DNA of 64,000 bases from NCBI RefSeq assembly GCF_000003815.2, contig NC_049995.1, positions 4,465,237-4,529,236 on the forward strand, written 5' to 3'. The stretch comes from Branchiostoma floridae. Taxonomy: Eukaryota > Chordata > Leptocardii > Amphioxiformes > Branchiostomatidae. Positions 1 through 12,900 of the stretch are shown piece by piece (the stretch's first letter is position 1; each line of letters begins with the position of its first letter). The notes under the pieces are model-generated. The model was not told where the DNA came from, made no database searches, and saw nothing but the letters and a program-made list of their open reading frames with translations. Made by a program: the position numbers and the translations under genes.

Positions 1-294
1 TTCGTAGTAGCTTTCTTCTCACTCTAGACCATGATTCGCTACTAGCCTGCTAGCCAACTGTGGTGTGTTATGGCTGGATAGTGTGGTCATCAATCATAGG
101 CTCTCCCCCTCTGATCAAGGGCCTTCGAGAGCCTTTCTACGGTTGTCCTGCCAGACCACAACACGATAGATATTTTTGAGATCGGGCTGGGGCATGGAAA
201 CCAGGCTAAAAAACATAACTTTGTTCCAGAAGGATAAACGAATAAGACCAACGCTTTGCATGAAGAATATTAATCACACAAATATAGAAGAGAC

Positions 295-3200
295 CTTGCG
301 TACCATTGGTGAGATATTGAGTTGTGTCGCTCTCATTCAGCCAATTCAACAGGGTGTCGTCTAGTCTGAAATTAAGAGAAAAAGCAATTTTACTTTTGCA
401 ATTTGTGATCGACTTTCCATTAGAAATATTCTTTATCTTATTATTCATGTCTCTTCTGTCTAGAAGGGAGCATTCTATTTCAATTGTGTTACCTGTTTTC
501 TTGTTTTATATTTTCTTCTGTTGGAGACCAAACCCCGAAGCCCAACGTAATGACATGTCCGCCTATCTCGAGATAATTGCGTTTCCCTACAATTTTTACA
601 GGAAGCGGGGTGGGGGTGGGGGCGGGGGGGGGGGGGGGGGGTCCGGCATAAAAAACTTGTTGGATTCCTTATTACAACTTTAATGAATCTGTTGCAAAAG
701 TTATATGCACCTTCGTGGTACTACACTTGAAGCTATGCAATGGATTCCATCTAACGTTAATATAAAAATCGCAGGCTATTTCTACTACAAAATGTGAAAC
801 AGAAACTCACCGAAAGATGTCGCCGATCTCCTTTTGTACGGCTGGAAATCTTAAAAAATCTATCCGTCGGCCGTAGCCGTAGAACAGCATCTTGCCGAGT
901 AACATGGGCACTTCTTTGTCGCAGTGTTTCGGGCAGGAGATGGCGGCAAGTTCGTCTGGCATGGAGTTTTCTTCATCCTCAACGATCAACAGTCCGGCAA
1001 GACCACTGGCTACCTGCAATCAATCAATCAATCAATGTATCAATAAAACAATGCATTGACATATTAGATTTAAGTACTTTCAACAAAGACTCATCCTCCT
1101 TCGCCCGGTCCCCAACGGCTGACTGCCTGTTGGGGCCCTGCTGTCTCGAGGCCCACCAGCGGTTACTGTGAGCGTCGCCACAAACCAGCTGTCAGCCAAT
1201 CAGAGAATGGGCCTTTCTTGGCCTTTCTGTTTTCGAAAGGGATCACGCAAAGGCCGCTGGGAAGCCATCAGCCAATCATGTCACCTCTTACATAGCTCCA
1301 TCCTCCTACGCCCGGTCCCCAACGGCTGACTGCCCATATAAGGGTAAGGTCATTAATATTTATAAGCAGGGCGGTCAGTAACTGATCTGAGTCCTCCAGA
1401 CAGCAGAGGTGACCACAAGGAGTTTCGACACGACTGTGGTCCCTCTGCGTTGGAGAATGCACAGACTGCAACAAATACTCCAACAAATGCCTCCGCACCT
1501 GAGGCGTTGCCAAAAAGTTTTACGGTCGTTATAGCATTCATGTCTACCTTTTAGTTGAATATTGTTGATTTCTTTCTAGAATCCCTTCTTGTGTGGACAA
1601 TTTCTCTGGCTATCGAGTCCCGTAGAAATAACTGATTAATTTGTCGCTGTGAACAGTCTGTTTGGGATTTAACGGAGACAAATAAAGGATGCTTCTGTTT
1701 CGCATAAAGCCTCTCAAAGCCTCTCTCCCAAAGCATGTCGCATAGACGGCAGGTGTACACGTGAGCTTAGTCTTAGTTAGGCAAAACACCAAGGTGCTCT
1801 CATATTCGTCGTACAATACTTCCTCAATATCAGATATCGATCTCTTCATATACGTGGATTTTATATATTTCGTTTTCAAATTTACCTAGAATTACTTTCC
1901 CATGGATTTTTAGATGCTTATATTTCTTATTCTCCATGTTATTTTGACATCAGGTAATACTCAGATATTCTTATGATTGTCAGCTGTTTCATGAGTTACA
2001 ATGTCCGTGCTCCAATTCAACCCACGGGCTAATATTATCGCAACATGTAAATGCCAATCCGATAAACCATTACTACATCATCCCAACATCCAACAGCCAA
2101 ACCGCCTGTCTGGATGTGCCCTGCTCTTTCAACCGTCACCCTTAGTTCCTGTGGACGCCCCCCCCCCCCCCCAACCAGCTGTCAGCCAATCAGAGAATAG
2201 CCTTTCAGTTTTCAAAAGGGGTCTTGCGTATATAAGGGTAAGCTCATCAATATTTATAAACAGGGCGGTCAGTAACTCAGAGTGACGGTTGAAATAGCAG
2301 GGTACATCCAGACAGCCGGTTTGGCTGCTGGATGTCCCTGCGTAGGAGGATGTACCACATGTACAAACCTGGAAGTACGTAGATCCGTGGTGGTGTGCGT
2401 GGTACCAGTAGGTCCCGGCAGGCTGACGCTCGTTCAGCTCATAGTGGTACTGATACTCACTCCCCGGGTTCACCTGCAGTATGGGACAACAACAAGAATC
2501 TTCATCCCATGGGAACAAGGGATGTAGGCTTGTCAAAGTTTCTACTGAGTAAATACCCGACGGACACATCGTCAGCCTAAGACTGTCCACAGTAATTGCA
2601 AATCTTGCTCCGATAAAATATCCTGCTTACCTATTCAAGTAAATACATGCAAACACATATATCACACGCACACAACACACACGCGCGCGCGTATACACAC
2701 ACAATTGAACAAAGACACACTGAATGACACTGGCATACACACGGCAGAGAGAGAGTAGGGTGGAGAGATAGACAGAGAGAGAGACAGAGAGAGAGAGAGG
2801 GAGAGAGAGAGAGAAAGAGAGAGGGGAGAGACAGAGAGAGAGAGAGGGGAGAGAGAGAGAGAGGGACAGAGAGAGAGGGGGAGGGAGAGAAAGAGAGAGA
2901 GAGAAAGAGAGAGAGAGCGAGCGACGGAGAGAGAGACAGAGAGAGAGGGAGAGAGAGAGAGAGACAGAGAGAGAGTGAGAGAGAGAGGGAGAGAGAGAGT
3001 GACGGAGAGAGAGGCAGAGAGAGAGGGAGAGAGAGAGAGTGAGAGACAGAGAGCGAGAGAGAGCGAGAGCGAGAGAGCGACGGAGAGAGAGAGAGAGAGA
3101 GAGAGAGATGGGAGGAGAGACAAAGTAATACCTTTATCAACACATTGTCCTGCGGCTCCCTGGGTGAGATATGTAGTCCATGCACGTGCAGGTTGGTGGT

Positions 3201-3896
3201 GTTCGGGTGGCGGAATGTGTTGGGGCTGCCCTCGGCTTGGTTCTCTCCAGGTCATTTTTCTTGTAGAGGACGTGGATGGATAATTAAGGAACGTTGTATA
3301 TAGCGTACTACAGTAGATGTGGATGTCAAAGTTAAAGTATGGATACCTCGGTCCCTGCTGTTATTGGGTTCAATTATGTCTGCCCCACCTACTACATGTA
3401 TACTAAAGCTTAGATTCCAGAATCCAGACTCTAACGTGTCCACCGAGAAACTTAACACTTATAACACATAAAAAAGGGTGAAAGGACTTTCAAGAACTGG
3501 TCATAACTATGCATTTACCTGGGTATTATTTCTTAGGATTTTTCGTTTGCATCTTCCTAAATTCCCTTTCATTCTGGTGTATTTGCTATCTATTTTGACC
3601 CTTCTTCCGGGCACATTGATACATGTCTCGCTTACATTTTTCAATGTCTCTATAATTCCTGTGTATTCCGATTCATGTTGTGTATTTAGCAGAACCCGTG
3701 TGTCCACCTACCAGGAGAACGTTGACCCTGTCGCCCGCCCTGACCCGTAGTGTAGGGGAGGGCCAACCTCCGTTATAGGTCCGCCTGGTGAGGGTCAACC
3801 ACTCCACCGTGACGTCAGACACATCCACCGTCAAGGTCATGTCAAGTTTACCATCTACTGAGGACGTTTCTTCCGGTGTGATGAAATCATCTCCAC
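295..3896 (-). CDS. Multicopper oxidase (laccase/CotA-like), N-terminal half, partial
   Basis: Copper-dependent oxidase that would couple oxidation of phenols, bilirubin-like substrates or metals to reduction of oxygen. Exons in transcript order are about 3896-3712, 3242-3132, 2473-2369, 1013-811 and 365-295. Exons 1-4 join in phase 0 and keep the frame: a cupredoxin start with NGGWPSPTLRVRAGD; then NTTNLHVHGLHIS, giving the first copper histidine pair; then GTYWYHAHHHGS, the second HxH pair; then VASGLAGLLIVEDE. Exon 5 (LDDTLLNWLNES) follows a strong pyrimidine-rich acceptor and fits the phase, but its donor is weak. The later cupredoxin domains and the type 1 copper site lie beyond the left edge. 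No signal peptide was found; a further 5' exon above 3.9 kb is possible, and the 3896 acceptor is my choice. The TNLH.HGLH.SP pattern resembles the bacterial/CotA type more than insect laccase 2. Certain of family, unsure of ends. Confidence 0.82.
603..642. repeat. Poly-G rich tract
   Basis: A G-run of about 18 follows a G-rich lead (GGTGGGGGTGGGGGC). It lies in the oxidase intron between exons 4 and 5. G-runs of this length are slippage-prone and could form a quadruplex. Confidence 0.8.
1092..1430. mobile_element. Diverged copy of the CCAAT/TATA-carrying TIR element
   Basis: Related to the elements at 2076-2352 and 48342-48604. It shares CAGCCAATCAG and then a block with ATATAAGGGTAAG, AATATTTATAA and CAGGGCGGTCAGTAAC, but its ends are diverged. 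A block of about 35 bp starting CATCCTCC (near 1092 and 1300, with CGCCCGGTCCCCAACGGC) is present twice, so the copy is rearranged. It lies in an intron of the multicopper oxidase. Confidence 0.5.
2076..2352. mobile_element. Non-autonomous TIR element (MITE-like) with CCAAT and TATA motifs
   Basis: Terminal inverted repeats of about 65-75 bp: the left arm holds AAACCGCCTGTCTGGATGT and the right arm the complement, ACATCCAGACAGCCGGTTT. The centre carries CAGCCAATCAG, a TATATAAGG box and GGGCGGTCAGTAACTC. The outer left end is degraded. No coding capacity. The right end lies 17 bp from the splice donor of the exon encoding the HxH copper motif. No clear target duplication. Confidence 0.7.
2640..3118. 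repeat. CA-rich then (GA)n microsatellite
   Basis: 2640-2705 is CA/CG dinucleotide rich (ACACACGCGCGCG). From about 2744 to 3110 it is an imperfect GA tract broken by GACA, GAGC and GGGA variants. On the minus (sense) strand it is a long CT tract just after the splice donor of the HVHGLH exon. The long Ser/Leu ORFs here are artefacts of the repeat. Confidence 0.95.
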
Positions 3897-3899
3897 CTG

Positions 3900-6800
3900 A
3901 AGAAGTCATCATCATCGTCATTTCATGTTGTTGCTTGCCCCCCCCCCTCCTTTCAATAAGACGTTTCACAGTTTGAACTGGGCATGCGCAGGGTCAAAGG
4001 TGAATATGTTGTAACCTTGTAAACAGTTCTTGTCTTGACCATGCTTGATACGTGTCTAGGTTTGTTTCGTTTATGTCTTAGGAGCCTTCAACTAAGAAAT
4101 ATTGCATCTCTTTGCGCATGTGCAGTTTAACCCGCAAATCGGCTCATCAAAAGTTTCTTCTTGCTTGACACTGTTTTTACCAAAATAGAATATGCTCTTT
4201 TTGATGCTTTTCTTGAAAAATTGTATCTGCGAAAACGTAGTATGTACAAGGATCACATCTTGATTTATGTCTTAGAAAGAAAATAAGGAAGATAACGGAA
4301 TGTAAGAAAATGATACTAGTACTTATAATGACAATATGATGATAAATGAAAGGAACTACACTATTACCTACGGGTGTCAAAAGCATCTCTGCAATCTAAG
4401 CTAGGTAATTTGTTACAGTAACGTTACAATGTATAAAGAGACATTGCTACAATATTCAGTAACAGAACCATCCGTTTGTGTAAAAGTTTTGTTTACCTTT
4501 GAAAGGGCAGGGCGACGTGTTGCTACATTGCGCATGCGCCGACCCGCACGTGATCAGGCACAGGGCAAGGAACAATAAGGATGACGTCATCTGTTTTCTC
4601 CGACAAGAAATACATAAAATCTGTGTAATAGCATGTGGTTATGTTAAGAAAATTAAAACTAGTTCTTTAAGCAAACGAGTGTGCGTTTTACGAATTAGAA
4701 TAACATTTAAACATCACAAACTTTTAGCTACTTCAAAACAAATATGTTCCATTACGCTACAAACTGGGAATCTATTTGATGGAGTATCCGACTTTTACTG
4801 GCGTATTAAAACAATATCTTCATGTGTACTACACTAGTTGCCTGAAGACCATTAGCACTAATTAACTTAGACCATGTTTGACAGTAGAAACTGAACAGCG
4901 AGCAGATTATTATTGGACTGAGCAGAGCACTTCGATCAAATCCTTATAGCCTTTTACAGCTTACATGTATACGTATCTAGCTGATATTTTGTGAAAAACT
5001 CAACGAATCATATTGACCCCCAGCGGGGGTCTTAGAACCTCGTTGAAAATCGAAAAATGTTGAGATTTGTTCCAAAAATCTTGAGATTTTGTGGTAACTC
5101 TTGAAATGTTTTGACTTATTCTTGAGATTTTTCATGAGAATCTTGAGATCATTTTATTATGTGTCAAGATTCCTGGACAAGATATTTTCCAGGTGGTCAG
5201 ACAGTTCCAAAGCCATGACTCATTCTCAAAGAGACAAAAGGCTCCTGGGCGGTACCTTAAGCAGACTGTCGCAAGGGTCAGGAAGGTTACATGTGCACCA
5301 TGACGCACCTACGAGTATGTCAGACAAGCCGCTTCACACATCTCCGATATAATGAGAAACATTACAAAATAAAATCTACTTCAATCGTCCTGTCCGTTAG
5401 CTTTGACTTGATTACAAAACCGTGCTAAGGATAAACTTGGCGAGTTTTCAGCAGGATTGACCTGAAGGGTCTCAATAGCCATAAATCATAAGTTGTTTAG
5501 ACCCAGACTGACAGGTCACTGATTCAATTAGCTTACAATCGCGATGCAAAAGGAGCGCCGGTGTAAATTTTCTATAAACTATATACATGTACTACTACTA
5601 TAACGACTCAACCTCTGCATGGAGAGGAAGTGTGGCAGGCCTGGTCGACCCGGCCTGGCTTTTTAGAGGGTCCAGATTTCAAAATTTCCCCGGACCTCCG
5701 TTGCGACGCCTCGCGTCTTCGGTGTCGGACATGGTGAAAATATGTTGGGGGAGTCGCCCTCAAAGACTTACGCCGAAAGCCTTGTGTATCTTCAATAGAA
5801 ATTCCGTTAAACTTGACTTAGTCTCCCAACAAATTTGTCTGTAAAAATGCAGAAAATAGCGTTTCAGAGGGTCAAGATTTCAATTTTTCCGGGGAGCATG
5901 GTGCTCGATAGTCATACAAGTACGAAAAAGAAGCCCCCCACCCCCTCAAAAAACCCCAAATCCTGGCTACGGGCATGGTGTGGATTCGACTGGCCCGATC
6001 TGTGCCTGGCGCATGGCGCGGATAAGTAATATCCTCTTCAAGATCCGTCAATAGGGAGAAAGTTTGCCAGGCGGAGTTTGGCCAGTACAGGGTTATACAT
6101 TTGCCCGCGCACTTCCCGCGGACTTACTCTCCTGACCAATCATTTCCCATATTTTAGTATTTTTACCATATTCCACTACTCGTAACCCCCGTCAGAAAGC
6201 CTGGGGGCGGCTAGGCAAAAATTGGTGTCTGTGATTTGCGACGCGCGCGCGTGGTTACCCGATCCCATACGTGTCTTGTGATGCCAAGAAATAGTAGGTA
6301 CGGTAGGTAGGTATGGGGTTGTTTCGTGAACTGACTTGGTCTGGCAAAACCGTGGTTTGGCAATAAAAAGTTGAGTAGGTGTTTTGGTCGACGAGACCTC
6401 GACTACTGTTGGCACTGTCGTGGCCCAGACGAGGTAGAAGACATAGGTTTTGTGACAAAAAAAAATCAAATAAACTGCCTATTCACTAGTTTAGAACAAG
6501 TGCGATCATTATGACGGCAACTATGTCAGGCTTTGTTATTGGTGCCGTAATATTAACATTACCTCAATGTAAATCATATTTGTGGTCGGAATATTGGTAG
6601 TTTGTTTTGTGATCGTACCGGTGCTATTTTACGCTTCGGGGCCTCGAGGGACAGGCCGAAAGCATCACAGGAAAACAACAATAAGATTACCGTAATGGGC
6701 GCTTATATGATAGCAAGTCTATAATGTGAAAAAAAATGTTCTCACCTTGTCCTACAGGGAAGACGTTACGTCTCACAAGCTTAAGGTTGTCTTGATTCAT

Positions 6801-9410
6801 CGGGCCCCCGACGATCGGATGGACACAATGGACTAACAGGTGTTCCCTCCTCACCAGAACTGCCTGCACGGGGCCGGTAACGTCTCTTTTTTTTATATTA
6901 GATCAGAAGAATTACGATCAAAATGGGTCTCTACCGAGACGTATCTCTCTCTAGTTGGCTCCGGCAAAAACTTTCTTTCTTATGTAAATCTATCAAGGTG
7001 CGCCGTCGGTGCATCCACTAAAGTAGTTGTAGTAGGTCAGAGACATTCAAAGGTAATGACCTGTATACATTGTATCATCGAATGTAATTAGGTATGTGTG
7101 ACGGTAGCCGGAGAAATTGCATCAGCCTTCGTGAAGGAGGTTTTCTCGATGACCCTGTCTTTTGGTCGATGGGAATCTCGCACCGCTTAAATCAAATTTT
7201 TTCTTATGCCCCTTCTTCTTGGTCAAAGCACTAAGGTGAAGTGTTTAGAACGAATAAGGTCCAACAGCACCAAAGACAACCGGAACCTGCATCAACCCAC
7301 GCCCCAGGCCGTCACGCACATCCGCTGTTAGAACAACGACTAATCAGAAATGTTATATTCAGTTCGTTGATTCCATAGGCCCTTTCATGGCAATCTCCAA
7401 GCAGATCTTCGTGGGCAAAATTGTGACGGTTTCTGACTGGTCCCCAGCATGTGATTGTTTAGCTCCGAACATTTATCTATACATTTACAATGGGTTTGCC
7501 AGTTTACCCGGACACCTTATCACTTTGTTGGTTTTTACCGACGGTTACAAGAAAGTGCTAATATATTTGGGGGGGGGGGGTATATATGAAAAGTGAGCTG
7601 TCGACATATATCAGAAGTATCTGCGTAGACAATGTGGTTCGTATCTACAAAGAAATAATTACTTCGTAAATCAGTTTTGGTGGAGAAATCTGTTCTTACA
7701 TCAATGGAAGCGAGGCAGCTTGTAGCAGAAACGGACAGCTAGGAAAACGCAAGGACTTTGCCTCCCAACATCTGCTTGGAGATGAACCTCTACGGTGCAC
7801 CAGTGAGGATATCAGCTAATAAGTGACAAGATTAATGGCTCGTCCACTCCTTATTCTATCTATATCCAATGACAATGGCAAGCCTTTACACTTCATTACT
7901 TATAATTAACCCCCTTCTTTTCTCTGAGGCAATGTTTGAAACTCACCCAGGTTATCCAGTCTAACTACCTTCACCAAATGTTTGTCTGTGATCATATATT
8001 GGAGAAGTCGCGAATGGATCTTTATGTGACATTTAGTCAGCGGAAGGTCTTGACATATCAAAGAAATTATAAGATTCTGGATTCCTAGCTATGTGGCGAT
8101 TCCGAGCGAGCTCGCCGGAGTGAGTGAGTGTGAGTGTGGACCCCTAGCGACGTTTTATGGCACTGCAGCAGAACACCCTGGTTTGAAATCAGTTGTAAGA
8201 AGTGACAAAAGTACAAAAAGCAGTTTAAATTCTCTCAGGTTCCGACCTCGCATTGAAAAGGAGTCTGGGTTTGCCCAAGATTACTGTCTACATTGGCACA
8301 GTGGCACATGTCATAGACATTGGCACATATGACATATCGTTTAGTGCTAGCTTGGAGATAGTAACCTTTATGTACATGGCCATGTGAAACCCCCGTTTGC
8401 TATTTCCACTAGCGACCCAGGAGTGACTGAAATCTGGGCAGATCGCTCAAAGAATTTCGTACATTAAGAAATAACAACAAAGGGACACAAGGACAGAACT
8501 GTATACCGTGTGTAAGATGCAGGTTTAATATTTTATTTTAAAAATCATGCCCGAGGGCTATATACAGTCTCAAGAACTAAGAGAAGTAAATAGAGTGATA
8601 CATCATATAATAGAAGGGGCAGTTCTGAAATGAAATGAGTTTGCGAAATCAAACTACGCTATGCGAAATCACTACTATAAAGAGATCAGTTGCAAAAAAT
8701 GGCCTTTTTAATTTCATTCTAATGTCTTGTTTGCACTGAACAATATAGTATCGACTTGCGAGGTTGAGACTGTTGTGTAGCAAAATATAATTCCGAACGA
8801 GAATGCGTAACTATCTCATTCCCAAGATATTGACATTCTTGACGATCAGTGATTCACCGAAGTGCGGAAAGAAACCCAATGGCCGGAAAACGAGGTCTTC
8901 TCGGTGGTCAAATTTCATTTACTCAATCGATATTCCGGAAGTTACGTCAGGGAACAGCCGTTCCAATTCCTGACCTCACAGTGTAGGTCTCCTGAGAAAA
9001 CCACGCCCACCAACTGTCAATCAAATTACAAGACATTGCATCATCCAGCATTAACGCTCTGTGATTGGTCAGAGCTCTCGTCGGACCACTCCATAACCTC
9101 ACAGGAATGATTGCTTCAATTTAATGTTATGTCATCTCAATCTTTTTACAACTCGGTCAATATATTTCCCTTTGTATGACGTAAAATGAGAGTAAATTTA
9201 AAATTCTAAGTTTTTAGTACATCGTCAATGCTTCTTATTTGGTTATATTCCTGCTTTTAATGACAGACAATGATCCTCTGTTGCACAGAAGATTAGATTT
9301 CTTTGGGAGACATTCCTCCTGTTAAGAAATTTGAAACGTTCCCGCAGATGTCACTGGGCTTCGAGCGCAGGTCACGGAACACTCGTTATTAGTCTTGTTT
9401 GTGTGTTGTT
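3900..9410. other. Intergenic stretch without a recognisable gene
   Basis: Between the multicopper oxidase and the Spot14-domain gene. Six-frame reading shows only short low-quality ORFs. Near 5665 and 5865 a motif of the form GAGGGTC.AGATTTCAA recurs about 200 bp apart, which looks like an old repeat. Short GAGATTTT-type repeats occur near 5040-5150. A G-run lies near 7570. A signal-peptide exon for the minus-strand oxidase could hide here, but I could not identify one. Confidence 0.6.
7391..7784. mobile_element. Short TIR element, 'ATCTCCAAGCAGAT' family
   Basis: Left end contains ATCTCCAAGCAGAT and right end ATCTGCTTGGAGAT, exact complements about 390 bp apart. The same terminus occurs in the element at 30062-30240, which supports a dispersed family. 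No ORF of interest inside. Confidence 0.5.
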
Positions 9411-9505
9411 TGGGGAGTGTGCATTACAGCGGGCGGTTAAAACTCCGCGACGATCTCCTGCCATTCATTGAGAAGACACTGCCGACTTTGAGGCACACGA
9501 AAGAG
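9411..9505 (+). other. Possible non-coding 5' exon of the Spot14-domain gene
   Basis: GC-richer block ending GAAAGAG|GTTAGT, a plausible splice donor. A pyrimidine-containing acceptor GTCGACAG ends at 9891, so the next exon would run from 9892 into the ATG at 9957. No ORF of its own. Inference only; cDNA would settle it. Confidence 0.3.
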
Positions 9506-9593
9506 GTTAGTTCGTAACGTTACGTTTTTTTGTTCCTTTTCGTGTTACAACGCCCCCCTCCCCCATTTCCGCATGTATGACAGATCTAGTTCT

Positions 9594-9611
9594 CACGTGA
9601 CCGTGACGTCA
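9594..9611. promoter_or_regulatory. Adjacent E-box (CACGTG) and CRE (TGACGTCA)
   Basis: A perfect palindromic CACGTG at 9594-9599 is followed four bases later by a perfect TGACGTCA at 9604-9611, about 350 bp upstream of the Spot14-domain start codon. In vertebrates, Spot14 is a carbohydrate-responsive gene driven through E-box elements by ChREBP/USF-type factors; whether that applies here is inference. Confidence 0.4.
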
Positions 9612-9956
9612 GCGCGATCGCTCGTATGCTGCCGGTACTTGTCATTTGTGGGTGTGCCCCTCCCAATTTTTACCGCTTAGTATTCCACTGGCACTGTCAT
9701 CCTTACCAGAAGACGACACAATTTACCATTAGGAATATGTTTAGGTTATTTGGCAAATACATTTGTGTACAACAGTTTTTAATACATCGTTAATGTCGGA
9801 GGTGGGCCATGGTTGATTTATGTATGCCAACTGCCATGCATATTTGACTGTGTTCTCTTTGTCTTATCTTTGGATCATTTAATGTCGACAGCTGAAAAAC
9901 AGCCGGTCTAGACGTGATGAGATAAAGGCCAGAGACTTCTCCGCTAGTCACGAAAC

Positions 9957-12900
9957 ATGGAACCCCAGGGAACGTCCACTACGTCTACCGTGCGTGTGCA
10001 GAGCTCCGGCGGGCCTCCCCCCGTGGTCGCCCGAAGGAAGGGAATCAGCGACCCGCCGCCCTCCCCGATACGGAAGCGGATCAAGGCTGGAGAGGACAGA
10101 CTCAGAAGCCTGGAGGAAAGTGGGTTCCTCAGCGACCCCTCCCCTTTTCTAGATACGGAAATGGACGCAGAAGAAATGCCGGTAAGGTCTTCCTCATTAA
10201 GAATTCAATGTCATTATTATAAATCAATTTCATTCAATTAATGCAGCCCAACGTTATGGGCTTTTAATGGTTACTAGAAAAGTAGAGTTGGAAAAGAGAA
10301 CACAGAAAATTATGTTTAAATAATAAAGTATTTTAGTCTTAAACCCTTTATACAAATCAATATAAGGAGGTTGCTTTGTCAGCTTGTCCCACAAGTAAGC
10401 CATTAAAATAGGGCAAATATTCGAATTGGCTTACACCAGCATTTGCAAAACAAGTTGGATGCAGACATGCCTGCCCTAGCTGTTATTATGAATGTCTGGA
10501 GATGTGCACTATGAATTAGATTTGCTGTTTTAAGTATTATACCTTGTTTTTGGATGAAACATTGTAAAATGTTGTCTATCTAAACAAAAATGCTATTATC
10601 GTTGAAGAAGTTCATCAGTCACGTATGCATACAGTTACAACTATTTTCTTCAATGACTGTTTTGTAAAGGTACAGTACAAAATTTGGGAGGTATGTACTG
10701 TACCTTTACAAAACAGTCATTGATTGAAGATAATTGTTGTAACCAAAAATACTATAATCATATACGACATGGTCTTTGATTATTAGGACTTAAGTACTTT
10801 CCTTCAATTTGCAAGAACAATGACTTGAGATTATAGACATGAATATTTATCAAATAGTTCATAATTTGTCAAGCGTAGGGAATACAGACTTAGTTTGAAA
10901 ACAAAAGAAAAGTAGTTAATGAAGTTCTTACCAATTAGGAGGTGAAAAAGAGGACAAAAGCCACCCACTGTTGTGACAAGTGTCCTTAGAGACTAATACA
11001 TATGTCCATCATTCATAACAATAGCATTATTGCATAAGGGTGTTAACAACCCTTTGTTTAAGTGCTTTATTTTGGGCGGTGTCAGGCAAATTTGAATATT
11101 GTTGTTTCTGGCACTGCAAAGAAGCATACATTTCAACACTCTCAAAGCAGAGATTTGTCTCAGACTATTATTGACGTTTTCTTTAAGGCGTTTTTATCTG
11201 GCTTTGTATTTTGTATTGTTTTCTGAAACATTGTCTTGTGCCCAAACCTCTGTCGCCAAACGAAAGCATCAATGGCCTAAGACATCAAGAAAGCGGTAAA
11301 AAATTGAAAGCCAGGAAAAAAACGCCACAAAGACAAACAGAACAAAAGCAGCTAGGGCGGAAACTCTGCTTGGAGTCGTAGTGAAATCCTCTTGGCTTTT
11401 TGCCTCCATTTTCGCTCCATCCCTCTCCAAACAAGCTCTGCCTGATTCAACTGATAAGCAGAGGAACTTGGAACATTGCCAAAGAGTTGCATCATTCTAT
11501 GCCCTTGCTGGCACTATCATTACAAAATGGGTCACATATTCATGTATCTCTATCTGTTGTTTTTCTAACTTCTAGCCTGCTTAGCCAGGCACCAAATCTG
11601 TACTGAGAACTGGTTATGGTTTTACTAATGATATCCGATAAGGTGACACATAAAAGTCCAGCCTTTTCAAGTTCTGAAGTGTTTATCTGAGAAATCAAAA
11701 GTGGTTGCTAAGAACTGTTTCAGATTCTAGGAAGCTTAGCCAGAATTCTAGGTTGGATTTCAAGGCCATTTGCTTGTTTACAAAAGACCAATCAGTGCAC
11801 AACAAACGTTATTCATTTACCCATAGATTACTCTGTAAGATTGCGTGTAATGAAATTTTCATTTGGTATCAATCAATCGCTGTACATGTTATTCTTAGAA
11901 CTCTCTTATGGATTTTCGGAACTTGCTCAGATTTTTATATTCATATAGATATATGTACATGTATCATCATGTTTCCACAATTCAAGTATAACCCAATTTT
12001 TTTCTATGCACAAACACCTCATCAGGGGCTTGTTGTAGATAAATCTGTGGGGCTAAAATATAAAGTTATTAAAAAAACAAAACAAAATACAGCATGCCCC
12101 AACCTTGAAGTTGAAAAGTTTTTGTCAGCGATTTGCAAGATGTTGAAAAGTTTAAAAGTATGTACTTTAATCAAGAAAATTTGGTACGATTGAAAGATAT
12201 TTCTTTTTGTTTATTGACGTAAATAGTGTAGACTTAAAAAATATTATTCTCGATAAACTTTGATATCATGTTTCAATGTTATTTGTGGAAAATTGCTTTC
12301 CTTGGCATTACACATCCCTTTCTAAGCTTGTTTACAGGTTATATCAGTCGTGTATTTGTGAAAAGGTTGCCGATAATGGTTCGAGGAACTGGGCTAGAAT
12401 TCTACGAAGTCTTGTGCTTAACCACAAAGGTCATTTCCTTATTGACTAATGGCATAATGCCCAAATTAACATGTGTATATAAGTGAAAAAGAATGTTGTT
12501 TTTGTTCAGTAAATCTATGAACACTTAAACTAAATTGGAGAGAATGTTTTTTCTAGAAACTACCAGAGGTTGTTGGACAATTGTTTATCTTAATAAAATA
12601 CAACAACTATATCAAACAGGTTTTCAATGGTAAACTGAAAGGATTTGTTTGTAGTGCTTTGCAAACAAGATGTAATGTACAGTTGCTGTTGGTACTCAGA
12701 GACTTGTTTTGTTATTTGAAAAATGTAGAACTACAAGTTGTACAACAACAACAACAACGGGAGGATAAGTATACATGTTTTTGTTGTTTGTGAGTCATGA
12801 ACCCAACCATGCCAAATTCTGCTGTGCCATATGCCTACAAAGCTTGACAATGTGTTTTTTGCCAAAGGGCAATATACTACTAGTAGTATACTGGCCAAAG

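Noticed and set aside
2631-3255. Long Ser/Leu or Arg/Glu ORFs on both strands
   Set aside because: They are translations of the GA/CT microsatellite. Only the real 37-codon oxidase exon at 3132-3242 is coding, in a different frame from the longest of them.
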